DNA from: Pseudoflavonifractor phocaeensis
Lineage (GTDB): Bacteria > Bacillota > Clostridia > Oscillospirales > Oscillospiraceae
DNA: 64,000 nucleotides
Direction: 5' to 3'
NCBI RefSeq assembly: GCF_016901735.1
Contig: NZ_JACLZC010000001.1
Location: forward strand, 93,432-157,431
The first letter of the stretch is position 1, and every line of letters starts with the position of its first letter. Positions 8,257-15,501 of the stretch are shown piece by piece. Under the pieces are notes generated by a model, which did not search any database, had not been told where the DNA came from, and was given only the letters and a program-made list of their open reading frames with translations. The translations under genes and the position numbers were made by a program.

Positions 8257-8684
8257 AAAAGTTCCGCGGCGGAACGGTATTTTTCCAGCCGCTGCCGGTC
8301 CGCCGGACCCACCCAGTCCAGCCGGGCTTCGTCGCTGTTGTGGGCCAGATCGGCCCGCTTGACCTTGCGGGCGATGGGATTGGACCGCAGACGGGCCACA
8401 TAGTCCAGATAGGGCGTCCCCTCGTCGTGGGTCAGGAGAGCCAGCGCCTCCAGCACCGCCTCCGGAAAACCCATGGCCCGCAGATCGTCCAGGGTGTAGC
8501 CGGAATCCTCTATCACGTCATGGAGGAGGGCGGTACAGATCTCCGCTTCCGTGTCCATCTGCTCGGCCAGGTGGAAGGGGTGGAACACATAGGGCAGACC
8601 CCCCTTGTCCCGCTGGAACTGGTGGACCTCGAAGGAGAGGGCCAGAGCCTTCTTGGTCAGCGGCGTATAGAAAAAGCCGCTCAT
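8253..8684 (-). CDS. Small HD-domain phosphohydrolase
   Basis: 143-residue cytoplasmic protein with an HD metal-dependent phosphohydrolase fold resembling the hydrolase part of RelA/SpoT-like enzymes: a His in FHPFHLA, then ALLHDVIEDSGYTLDDL with the His-Asp pair and a conserved second acidic pair, and AHNSDEARL near residue 120. The ATG at 8684 overlaps the stop of the upstream ADP-ribosylglycohydrolase gene by four bases (ATGA), so the two are translationally coupled. A nucleotide such as (p)ppGpp or a related metabolite is a plausible substrate but unproven. There is no synthetase domain. Confidence 0.78.
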   Translation of the reverse strand: MSGFFYTPLTKKALALSFEVHQFQRDKGGLPYVFHPFHLAEQMDTEAEICTALLHDVIEDSGYTLDDLRAMGFPEAVLEALALLTHDEGTPYLDYVARLRSNPIARKVKRADLAHNSDEARLDWVGPADRQRLEKYRSAAELL

Positions 8685-9706
8685 ACCCCGTCCCCCACCG
8701 TGCTTTGAAAGAGCGTTTGGGCCGTTTCCACTATCACATCCGCCAGCTCCAGGTCCTTCAGGTCGAAGGCCGCTTCCACCCCTTCCCTGCCCAGCCAGGC
8801 CCCCAGTATATTGCCGCACACCGCGCCGGTGGAGTCGCTGTCCCCCTTGTGGTTCACCGCGGCCCGCAGCGCGGCGCAGAAATCGTCCTGATGGCGGACG
8901 GCGCAGAACACCGCGATGTACAGGGCCTCCTCCGCCACCCAGCCCTGTCCCAGGGCGTGGACGCCCTCCAGATCGGAGACCGCCGGGTCCAGGGCCAGTT
9001 CCACCGCCCGCCTGATGTCGGGCAGCAGAAGGGCGCGGAAGTCCCCGTCTCCCCGCTCCGCGCCCCGCAGCAGGACCGCTTCCAGCCGCTCCCCTTGAGA
9101 AGCGCCGTAGACGATCTCCCGCACCATCAGGGCCAGACCGCCGGAACTGAGGTAGCCCAGCGGATGGCCGTGGGTGAGCGCCCCGTCGCAGACGGCGCTC
9201 TGGAACGCCTGCTCCGGCTCTGGATAGGCCAGACCAAAGGGCGCCGCCCGCATGACGGTCCCGCAGCCCTTGCTGTTGTTGACCGGCTCCTCCGGCGTGC
9301 CGCCGTGGCGGCTGTGGTGCAGGGACGCGAGACAGGTATTGCCTGGCGCTCTCCGGGCGTGGAGCCGAGGCTCCCGGTAGAGCGTTGTTTTCGGGTGCTC
9401 CGGGTCCATCCGGCTTTGATCTCCCTGGGTGCCCAGCCACTCCAGATAGGCCGTCCATAGGGCCTTATGCAGCGCCGTACCGGCGGCTTTGGCATAGAGG
9501 ATGCCTTCCACCGCAAAAAGGGTCATTTGGGTGTCGTCCGAGATGAGGGCGGGCTGTCCGGCCTGGTCCAGACGCTGGATGCCGTCTGGGCCGAACCGGC
9601 TGTAAATGGAAGCCTCATTCATGAATTCCACCGGATAGCCCAGGGCGTCGCCCACCGCGCCGCCCAGCAGGCAGCCGAAAAAAGCGTCTTGTTTCTGAAT
9701 GGTCAT
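8681..9706 (-). CDS. ADP-ribosylglycohydrolase family protein (DraG-like)
   Basis: 341 residues of the ADP-ribosyl-glycohydrolase (ARH/DraG) family, which removes ADP-ribose from proteins or nucleic acids using two Mg2+ or Mn2+ ions. Metal-binding motifs are present: GAVGDALGYPVEF near residue 16, SDDTQMT near 56, and NHKGDSDSTGAVCGN near 285. The N-terminus MTIQKQDAFFGCLLGG enters the domain at once, so the start at 9706 behind AAAAGGAGAGGAG is sound. It is first in a two-gene unit with the HD protein and divergent from the dynamin operon, so all may belong to one accessory or defence island. Confidence 0.88.
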   Translation of the reverse strand: MTIQKQDAFFGCLLGGAVGDALGYPVEFMNEASIYSRFGPDGIQRLDQAGQPALISDDTQMTLFAVEGILYAKAAGTALHKALWTAYLEWLGTQGDQSRMDPEHPKTTLYREPRLHARRAPGNTCLASLHHSRHGGTPEEPVNNSKGCGTVMRAAPFGLAYPEPEQAFQSAVCDGALTHGHPLGYLSSGGLALMVREIVYGASQGERLEAVLLRGAERGDGDFRALLLPDIRRAVELALDPAVSDLEGVHALGQGWVAEEALYIAVFCAVRHQDDFCAALRAAVNHKGDSDSTGAVCGNILGAWLGREGVEAAFDLKDLELADVIVETAQTLFQSTVGDGV

Positions 9707-9740
9707 ACAAAACCGTCTCCTCTCCTTTTTCTCTTCTCCT

Positions 9741-9769
9741 ATTTTAGCTTCTTTTCTCCCGCGTTACAA
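9741..9769 (-). promoter_or_regulatory. Promoter of the ADP-ribosylglycohydrolase-HD unit
   Basis: On the minus strand, TTGTAA (9764-9769) and TAAAAT (9741-9746) are spaced by 17 bases, about 35 bases upstream of the ATG at 9706. Confidence 0.65.
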
Positions 9770-9852
9770 GCGCGGCAAAAATAGCGGGGAGCGGAGCCGG
9801 AGCGCTCCCGCAAAGTTTGGGAATAAAAATGCAGGATGCGTGTTTCCATCTA

Positions 9853-9861
9853 TGTTATAAT
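9853..9861 (+). promoter_or_regulatory. Extended -10 promoter of the dynamin operon
   Basis: TGTTATAAT is a perfect extended -10 element (TG-N-TATAAT); no good -35 box is seen. It lies downstream of the first in-frame ATG of the open frame (9836), so the real start of the first dynamin gene must be further in, at 9944. Confidence 0.6.
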
Positions 9862-9943
9862 AGATATCGACATAAATCCTGGGCTTTCGCCTAAATTTGA
9901 GCTGTTATTTTCCGTTTTCCACAATAAGGAGCCGCGCATCAGA

Positions 9944-11704
9944 ATGAACGATCTTGAATTTCAACTCTATGAGGCCCTCCACCGGATGGTCTCCGTTTTT
10001 GAATATGCACCCAACGACGCCCTTCAGACTTCCATGGAGCAAGGTATTGCCTCCATTCAGCAAAACCACCTTCAGGTCGCTATCGTGGGCGAATTCCGCC
10101 GGGGCAAGTCCAGCCTTATCAACGCCTTGCTCGGGATGCCCATCCTGCCCGTGGACATAGAGCCTACCACCGCCACGGTAAACCGCATCGTCTACGGCAA
10201 CAAGCCGGAGGCGGTCATCCACTACAAAAATGGCGACGCCGAACTTGTATCCATTGAGGATCTTTCCAAATATGTCACCAAGCTTACCGATGAATCGGCT
10301 TCCATCGCCCGGAATGTCCGGGAGGCCGAGATCCGTTACCCTACCGAGCTCTGTCGGCACAACATCGACATTTTAGATACCCCCGGCCTCAACGACGAGG
10401 AAAATATGACCCTGGTTACAGAGCAGGTGCTCCAATATGTCGACGCCGCCATCGTTGTCATTAAGGCCACCATGCCTTACAGCGATACCGAATGTGAGTG
10501 GGTGGCCCGGCTCATCGGTTGTGAGAATATCCGCCACATCCTCTTCGCGGTGACCTGTATGGATCTGGTCCGGCCGAGAGAACGGCAGCGCCTTACCGCT
10601 TACCTCCTGGAGCGGATCACCCAGCATACGCTGGAAAAGGTCCAGAACCTCTTCTCCGACAAGCCGGATATCCTCCAAAAAGCCCGGCGTATGCTGGAAA
10701 GTCAGCACATACTCCATCCCGTCTCCTCCCTGATGGCCCTGGAGTCCTTTGAAAATGGCGACTATGACCAATTGGAGGAAAGCGGCCTGCCCGCCTTCAA
10801 AAAGCAGCTTGTGACCATCCTGTGCGCGCAGCGTCAGCTCTCCTCCATTCGCCACGCAAATCAGATGGCGGAAAAGATACAAACCTGGTTTTCCCAGCAT
10901 GCCCCACAGAATGCGCCCATGGAGCTGGAGGCCCAGAAGCAGCGCTTCCTCACGGCGGATGACCGGCAAAAACAATATTTTCAGCAACGTTCGGCGCAGA
11001 TGGAACAGGCTCTCTCCCAGATATACCCCACCCTGCCCTTTTTCCCAAACGCCGCGTTTTATGATGAGATTATGCAGTGTTTTATTCGCTGCCTCTCCTC
11101 TATTCAGGAATATTCTAATCCGGCCATTTATGCCGCGCTGCAGGAGGCCATGGATGAGATCCGGCGGGAGGTCGTTCCCCCCTTCCAGTCCAAACTCCAA
11201 AAGGAATGCAACGCCGCCATTATACGGCAGGCCATATTCTACCTTCGGATGCGGGAGGAACGGCTCTTTGGGCAGGACGACGGCGTCAGCCTTCTCAGAG
11301 AGCACTTTCCCTCCTCCGACGACCTGCAAGCGCGTATGCGTGCCGCGCTGTCCGACACCCCATTCGTCATGCTCCCGGGCTTTTCCATGATGTTCCCCAG
11401 GACGCTGGTGGGTAAGGACCTGATCCGAACTCCCATCGCGCCGGCAGTGCAGCAATACACCCTCCAATGCGCTCAGATCTGGACTTCCGCCCTGCGTCCT
11501 TATGTGGAAAATGCTATGTACGCCATGATGCAGGCTGAACCGCTGGAGCTGACAAAGACATATACCCGCCTTACCTTCCAGTGGATCGGCGCGCTGGAGG
11601 AAAAAGAAAAGCAGCGGCAGAATATGTACCAGCGGGCGCTTCAACAGCTGGAAGAGGCCTGCGGACAGATCAGCTGTATTGCTGCAAAGGAGAACGTTTT
11701 ATAG
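9944..11704 (+). CDS. Dynamin-like GTPase A of the accessory operon
   Basis: 586-residue bacterial dynamin-like protein. The N-terminal GTPase domain has the G1 P-loop GEFRRGKSS at 49-57, a TTATVNR switch I near 75-81 and G3 DTPGLNDE at 146-153. The G4 position reads VTCMDL (204-209), TCMD instead of the usual (N/T)KxD, so guanine recognition may be altered. A long helical stalk-like region follows, with a hydrophobic PFVMLPGFSMMF patch near 480 that may touch membrane. The start at 9944 follows AAGGAG and lies downstream of the promoter; the frame is open from 9836. It heads a run of five genes on one strand. Paired or tandem dynamins usually act as hetero-oligomers that tether or remodel membranes. 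Confidence 0.85.
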   Translation: MNDLEFQLYEALHRMVSVFEYAPNDALQTSMEQGIASIQQNHLQVAIVGEFRRGKSSLINALLGMPILPVDIEPTTATVNRIVYGNKPEAVIHYKNGDAELVSIEDLSKYVTKLTDESASIARNVREAEIRYPTELCRHNIDILDTPGLNDEENMTLVTEQVLQYVDAAIVVIKATMPYSDTECEWVARLIGCENIRHILFAVTCMDLVRPRERQRLTAYLLERITQHTLEKVQNLFSDKPDILQKARRMLESQHILHPVSSLMALESFENGDYDQLEESGLPAFKKQLVTILCAQRQLSSIRHANQMAEKIQTWFSQHAPQNAPMELEAQKQRFLTADDRQKQYFQQRSAQMEQALSQIYPTLPFFPNAAFYDEIMQCFIRCLSSIQEYSNPAIYAALQEAMDEIRREVVPPFQSKLQKECNAAIIRQAIFYLRMREERLFGQDDGVSLLREHFPSSDDLQARMRAALSDTPFVMLPGFSMMFPRTLVGKDLIRTPIAPAVQQYTLQCAQIWTSALRPYVENAMYAMMQAEPLELTKTYTRLTFQWIGALEEKEKQRQNMYQRALQQLEEACGQISCIAAKENVL

Positions 11705-11825
11705 ACATAGCGGCTGGAAAATACCCGATTTTTGCCCGCGTTGCGGCACTTTCTCCAGATTCAGCCAAGGCTCACGCCGAGTCCTGCCTGAAATGCTGTG
11801 TGAATCAATAATGAGGTGATTAACC
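11705..11825 (+). other. Spacer with a possible degenerate zinc-finger micro-gene
   Basis: AAAGGAG at 11687-11693 sits where a downstream start would be expected, but no ATG follows. One frame reads FCPRCGTFSRFSQGS before stopping at the ATGAGGTGA near 11815; another reads a 34-residue peptide ending ESCLKCCVNQ. Either could be the relic of a small zinc-binding gene. Only the Cys-x2-Cys patterns support this. Confidence 0.2.
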
Positions 11826-12401
11826 ATGGGAGGATTCCGAATTAACGGCTGTGGTACCAAGGAATACTTCACGCGGATAAAATGCATTGGGGAGTATATG
11901 TGTCCCGCCTGTAAACAGACGCGGCCTTTTTATCTGGTCAGCATCAAAAATAAAATCTCTGTTTTCTTCATCCCTACCGTTACCATTCAGGAGCGCTATG
12001 GGATCATATGCGGTCACTGCGAGGAAGGAAAATATATCGAGGCAACAGAAATGCACCGGCTTATGGCTGCTCCTGCGCCCGGGACCGCATCAAAGGCAGT
12101 TCCCACGCCCACACCTGCGCCCGCGCCCAAGCCCGCACCCAAGCCCAAATCTGTCCAGAAACCAGCTGACAAGACCTGTCCCTCCTGCGGAGCGCCGGTA
12201 TTCGGTTTGTTTTGCGGTAAGTGCGGCGCCAAATACGAACCGCAGAAAACGCCGCCTGCGCCCCTTTCCGTACCGCCCACTCCAAAGGAGGACAAGCCCG
12301 CGCCCAGAGATAACTGGGAATGTCCGCTCTGCGGTACTCTGAATCCGATCGATAAGCCGGTATGCAGCTTGTGCGGGCTTTCAAAACCTGCGGGAAGCTA
12401 A
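11826..12401 (+). CDS. Triple zinc-ribbon protein with proline-rich linker
   Basis: 191 residues. The N-terminal module resembles zinc-ribbon_15 domains: CPAC at 26-29, a hydrophobic FFIPTVTI segment, then CGHC at 62-65. A Pro/Ala/Lys-rich linker (about 80-115) leads to a second ribbon (Cys118, 121, 130, 133). The C-terminus has a RanBP2-like finger, with Trp164, Cys166, 169, 180 and 183. No catalytic domain or signal peptide is seen. It starts at ATG 11826 after GAGGTG and lies between two dynamin genes, so it is probably an adaptor or sensor for that system, binding protein or nucleic acid. Its function is otherwise unknown. Confidence 0.75.
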   Translation: MGGFRINGCGTKEYFTRIKCIGEYMCPACKQTRPFYLVSIKNKISVFFIPTVTIQERYGIICGHCEEGKYIEATEMHRLMAAPAPGTASKAVPTPTPAPAPKPAPKPKSVQKPADKTCPSCGAPVFGLFCGKCGAKYEPQKTPPAPLSVPPTPKEDKPAPRDNWECPLCGTLNPIDKPVCSLCGLSKPAGS

Positions 12402-12437
12402 TACGGTTGCTATAAATTATTTTTGGGAGGAAGCCTT

Positions 12438-14486
12438 ATGGACACTAACGACACTTACAGCAGCTATCACTCCATGACGGGGCAGATCACCGAGGCGCTG
12501 AACGAAATGTCGAAGATATGCACCGAGCTGCATCTGGATGAGTCTGGCGCAGCGCTGATGGCGAGCCGAAAAAAACTCCAGAGCCACACCTTCGCTGTTG
12601 GGATCCTGGGAGAATTCAAGCGGGGGAAGAGCACCGTTATCAACGCCCTCTTGGGCACCGAGGTAATGCCCGCCGACATTCTCCCCTGCTCCGCCACTAT
12701 GAACCGGGTCTCCTATGATCTCCAGCCCCACGTCCAACTGCACATGATAGACGGCGGAACCCAGGAAATCTCCGTGGACCAGCTGGCCCAGTATGTGACC
12801 AAGCTGGACGACAGCTGCTCCGCTCGGGCCGAAAATATCGAGGAGGCCGTTGTTTTTTACCCCTGCCGCTTCTGCCAAAACGGCGTGGACATCGTGGATA
12901 CCCCCGGCCTCAACGACGACGAGCGTATGAACCGGATCACCGAGGAGATCGTGCCCAAGCTGGATGCCGTTATCATGGTTCTGGTTCCCGACAACCCCTT
13001 CAGCATGAGCGAAGCGGAATTTGTGCGCAACAAACTGATGTGCAGCGATATCGGACGGCTGATCTTCCTGGTCAATAAGATCGACACCGTGCGTAAGAAG
13101 GACCGCCAGCGGGTGGTGGACAGCATCCGGGAAAAGGTCATCAAAAGCGTGCTGGACAAAACCGCGCAGGTCTACGGTGAGGATTCCGAGCAGTTTAAGG
13201 CCGTAAAATCCAAGCTGGCCGATATCCGCATCTTCCCCATCTCCGCCCAAAATGCGCTGGACGGACGGCTGGACGGCGACGAGGCTATGGTGAAAGAAAG
13301 CGGTATGACCACCTTTGAGGACGCCCTGAGCCATATGCTTACCGAAGAGCGCGGCGTGCTGGAGCTGAGCGCTCCCCTGGGACAGCTCTACCGGTGCGGC
13401 GACGATGCCAAAAAGAGCGCCTTGGTTCTGATCCAGGCCCTGGACACAGACGAGGAGACCTTTATGAAAACCCAGCGCGAAACGCTGGAGCACAGCCAAA
13501 AGGTGCGGGAAAACATGAAGGCTGAGCAGCGCAGATTACAGCAAAGCGCCAAAAAGCTAAATCTCACCATGGCCTCCCGTGCGGCGGATACCTACGCCGA
13601 ACTGGAGGAGGCTGCCTTGCAGATCGTGGACAACATCCACCTTGCCGATCCAAAAGCGCCTATGTCCGAACAGGTCAAACAGTCTCTCATCGACTCCGCC
13701 ATGGAACAGATCGAAGCCATGTCCAAAGAAAAACTCTCCTTTTTCTGTGAGCGAATCTGCGCTGATGTCAATGAAGTTATCGGCAAGGAAGCCGTTCAGG
13801 TGAGTAATTTCGTCACACAGGCTCAGATAGAAATGAAAAAGCCCCAGCAGCTCATGAGTGCCGATCAGAATACAACCATGATCGTGGACACCGCCGGTCT
13901 GGCGCTGGACGTGGTCACCGATTTTATGGGGATTTACGGCCTGGGCGGTTTGATCTCCGGATACCGCGCCGCCGGCGTCAAAGGGGCGTTGGTGGGCGGC
14001 ACGGCCGGCCTGGCCGCTAACCTTTTGGCCGCAAACCTGCTTGTGGGCGTATTGGCGGCCCCCGCGCTGCCGGTCGTCGTCATCAGCTGCGCCGTGGGTA
14101 CCGTGGTGTCCAAACTCGTGTGCAACACCCTTTTCGGCAAGAGTAAAAACATCAAGGAGCTGGCCGCCCTGAAGGAAAGCATCTCTGCCCAGGTCAAGGA
14201 AAACTATACGAAGATGCGGGGAGAAAAGAGCCTGGAAAAATGGATCGAAGCCACCATCTCCGAGCAGTTCGACAGCCTGTGTACCGCTATGGAGCAGGAA
14301 TGTGAACAGGCCATCCAGGAGGCCAACCGCACCGTCAGCCAGGTGAAGATTGACCTGGCCCGCAGCAAGGCGGAAAAAGAGGCCGCCCGCACAAATTACT
14401 ATAAACTCATCTCCGCTGTGGACCAGCTCTTTGCTGCCATAGATCCCCTGCGCTTGAAGCTGGAAGCCTGCATGACCAGATGCTGA
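12438..14486 (+). CDS. Dynamin-like GTPase B with C-terminal hydrophobic paddle
   Basis: 682-residue dynamin-like protein, the most canonical of the three. Motifs: G1 GEFKRGKST (58-66), G3 DTPGLNDDE (154-162) and a full G4 NKID (213-216). Long helical regions rich in Lys and Glu follow (about 330-475), then a Gly/Ala/Val-rich hydrophobic stretch (about 480-562) that looks like a membrane-inserting paddle or hairpin, then a C-terminal coiled region. The ATG at 12438 follows GGGAGG; an in-frame TTG five codons earlier lies inside that site. Its stop overlaps the open frame of the M48 gene. It is likely the membrane-anchored partner of dynamins A and C. Confidence 0.88.
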   Translation: MDTNDTYSSYHSMTGQITEALNEMSKICTELHLDESGAALMASRKKLQSHTFAVGILGEFKRGKSTVINALLGTEVMPADILPCSATMNRVSYDLQPHVQLHMIDGGTQEISVDQLAQYVTKLDDSCSARAENIEEAVVFYPCRFCQNGVDIVDTPGLNDDERMNRITEEIVPKLDAVIMVLVPDNPFSMSEAEFVRNKLMCSDIGRLIFLVNKIDTVRKKDRQRVVDSIREKVIKSVLDKTAQVYGEDSEQFKAVKSKLADIRIFPISAQNALDGRLDGDEAMVKESGMTTFEDALSHMLTEERGVLELSAPLGQLYRCGDDAKKSALVLIQALDTDEETFMKTQRETLEHSQKVRENMKAEQRRLQQSAKKLNLTMASRAADTYAELEEAALQIVDNIHLADPKAPMSEQVKQSLIDSAMEQIEAMSKEKLSFFCERICADVNEVIGKEAVQVSNFVTQAQIEMKKPQQLMSADQNTTMIVDTAGLALDVVTDFMGIYGLGGLISGYRAAGVKGALVGGTAGLAANLLAANLLVGVLAAPALPVVVISCAVGTVVSKLVCNTLFGKSKNIKELAALKESISAQVKENYTKMRGEKSLEKWIEATISEQFDSLCTAMEQECEQAIQEANRTVSQVKIDLARSKAEKEAARTNYYKLISAVDQLFAAIDPLRLKLEACMTRC

Positions 14487-14518
14487 ACCACTCGCCCAGA
14501 AACAGAAAGGAATACAAT

Positions 14519-15490
14519 ATGAGATTGCGTGAAACGACCTCCTCCCCGCTGGAGGGTATGGACCCTACCTTCCGCTCCTATCTGACCGTCCAGAAGCAGC
14601 GGTCCGCAAGACATATGCTGGGCAACGGTATACCAGATTACGCATATGGCATGGACTTTAAGCTGAGAAAAAAGCTGGACAGCATCCCCGGCTTCTATAA
14701 GATCAGCAAAAATCTGACCGTCACCCACGCCAGCCAGACCTTGCAATTGATGAATCAGAATGCCGTCTGCGCTACCCCCACCAACTTTCCGGACGTATAC
14801 GAGATCGGATGTGAATGCGCCCGCCGCCTTGGCATCCCCATCCCCAACATCTACATCTTCAACGACGTGACCCTCAACGCCTACACCGTCTCCTCCGACG
14901 AGGTGGAACCGGTCATCGTGATCCACAGCGGCCTCTATGAGCGCGTGACAAAAGGGGAGCTGAAAGCCTGCATCGGCCATGAATGCGGCCATATCCAGAA
15001 TTACCATGGCACCTATGACTACGTGGGTACTATCCTCGCCCACCAGGGTGCCGCGGCGCTGGGCGCGTTTTCTCAGCTGATCTCTTCCGTACTGACTCAG
15101 GGCGTGCAGCTGGCCCTCCTTTCCTGGTCCCGGGCAGCAGAGGTGACCGCCGACCGGGCGGGGCTAATCTGTGCCGATTCGCCGGAGGATTGTCATTCCC
15201 TGAACGCAAAACTGCTGTATGGCGGCGCCTTCGGCACCCAGGGCGTCGACTATAAGGCCATTGAAGAACAGCTGGAGATGCAGATGGAGAATTTTTCTAA
15301 GTATGCCGAGCTCTTCAGTACCCATCCCACTGCCGCCAGGCGAATTATGGTGGAACGAGAGTTTACACAGTGCCGTGTTTTTTACGATTGGCGGCCTGAT
15401 CTCAAGAAACCGGATTCCATTATGCGCTCTTTGGAGGAATGCGACGAGCGGTGTAAAAAATACATTGATCTCACCCAAAAGGGCAGATGA
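14519..15490 (+). CDS. Soluble M48-family zinc metallopeptidase
   Basis: 323-residue peptidase of the M48 (HtpX/OMA1/Ste24) superfamily. It carries the NAY motif (120-122), the zinc-binding and catalytic HECGH (154-158), the third ligand Glu208 in AAEVTADRAG and the C-terminal STHPTAARR (267-275). Unlike HtpX or OMA1 it has no evident signal peptide or strong membrane segment; only a mildly hydrophobic stretch at about 175-203. ATG 14519 is preferred because AAAGGA lies 7 bases upstream; an ATG at 14480 overlaps the dynamin B stop but lacks a good site. It sits between two dynamin genes and may process or degrade a dynamin or a membrane-associated target on activation. Confidence 0.87.
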   Translation: MRLRETTSSPLEGMDPTFRSYLTVQKQRSARHMLGNGIPDYAYGMDFKLRKKLDSIPGFYKISKNLTVTHASQTLQLMNQNAVCATPTNFPDVYEIGCECARRLGIPIPNIYIFNDVTLNAYTVSSDEVEPVIVIHSGLYERVTKGELKACIGHECGHIQNYHGTYDYVGTILAHQGAAALGAFSQLISSVLTQGVQLALLSWSRAAEVTADRAGLICADSPEDCHSLNAKLLYGGAFGTQGVDYKAIEEQLEMQMENFSKYAELFSTHPTAARRIMVEREFTQCRVFYDWRPDLKKPDSIMRSLEECDERCKKYIDLTQKGR

Positions 15491-15501
15491 GGTGTGGCAG
15501 T

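Noticed and set aside
8253..9458. 401-codon frame as a longer HD protein
   Set aside because: The upstream part is an out-of-frame shadow of the ADP-ribosylglycohydrolase gene; the ATG at 8684 with ATGA overlap is the natural start.
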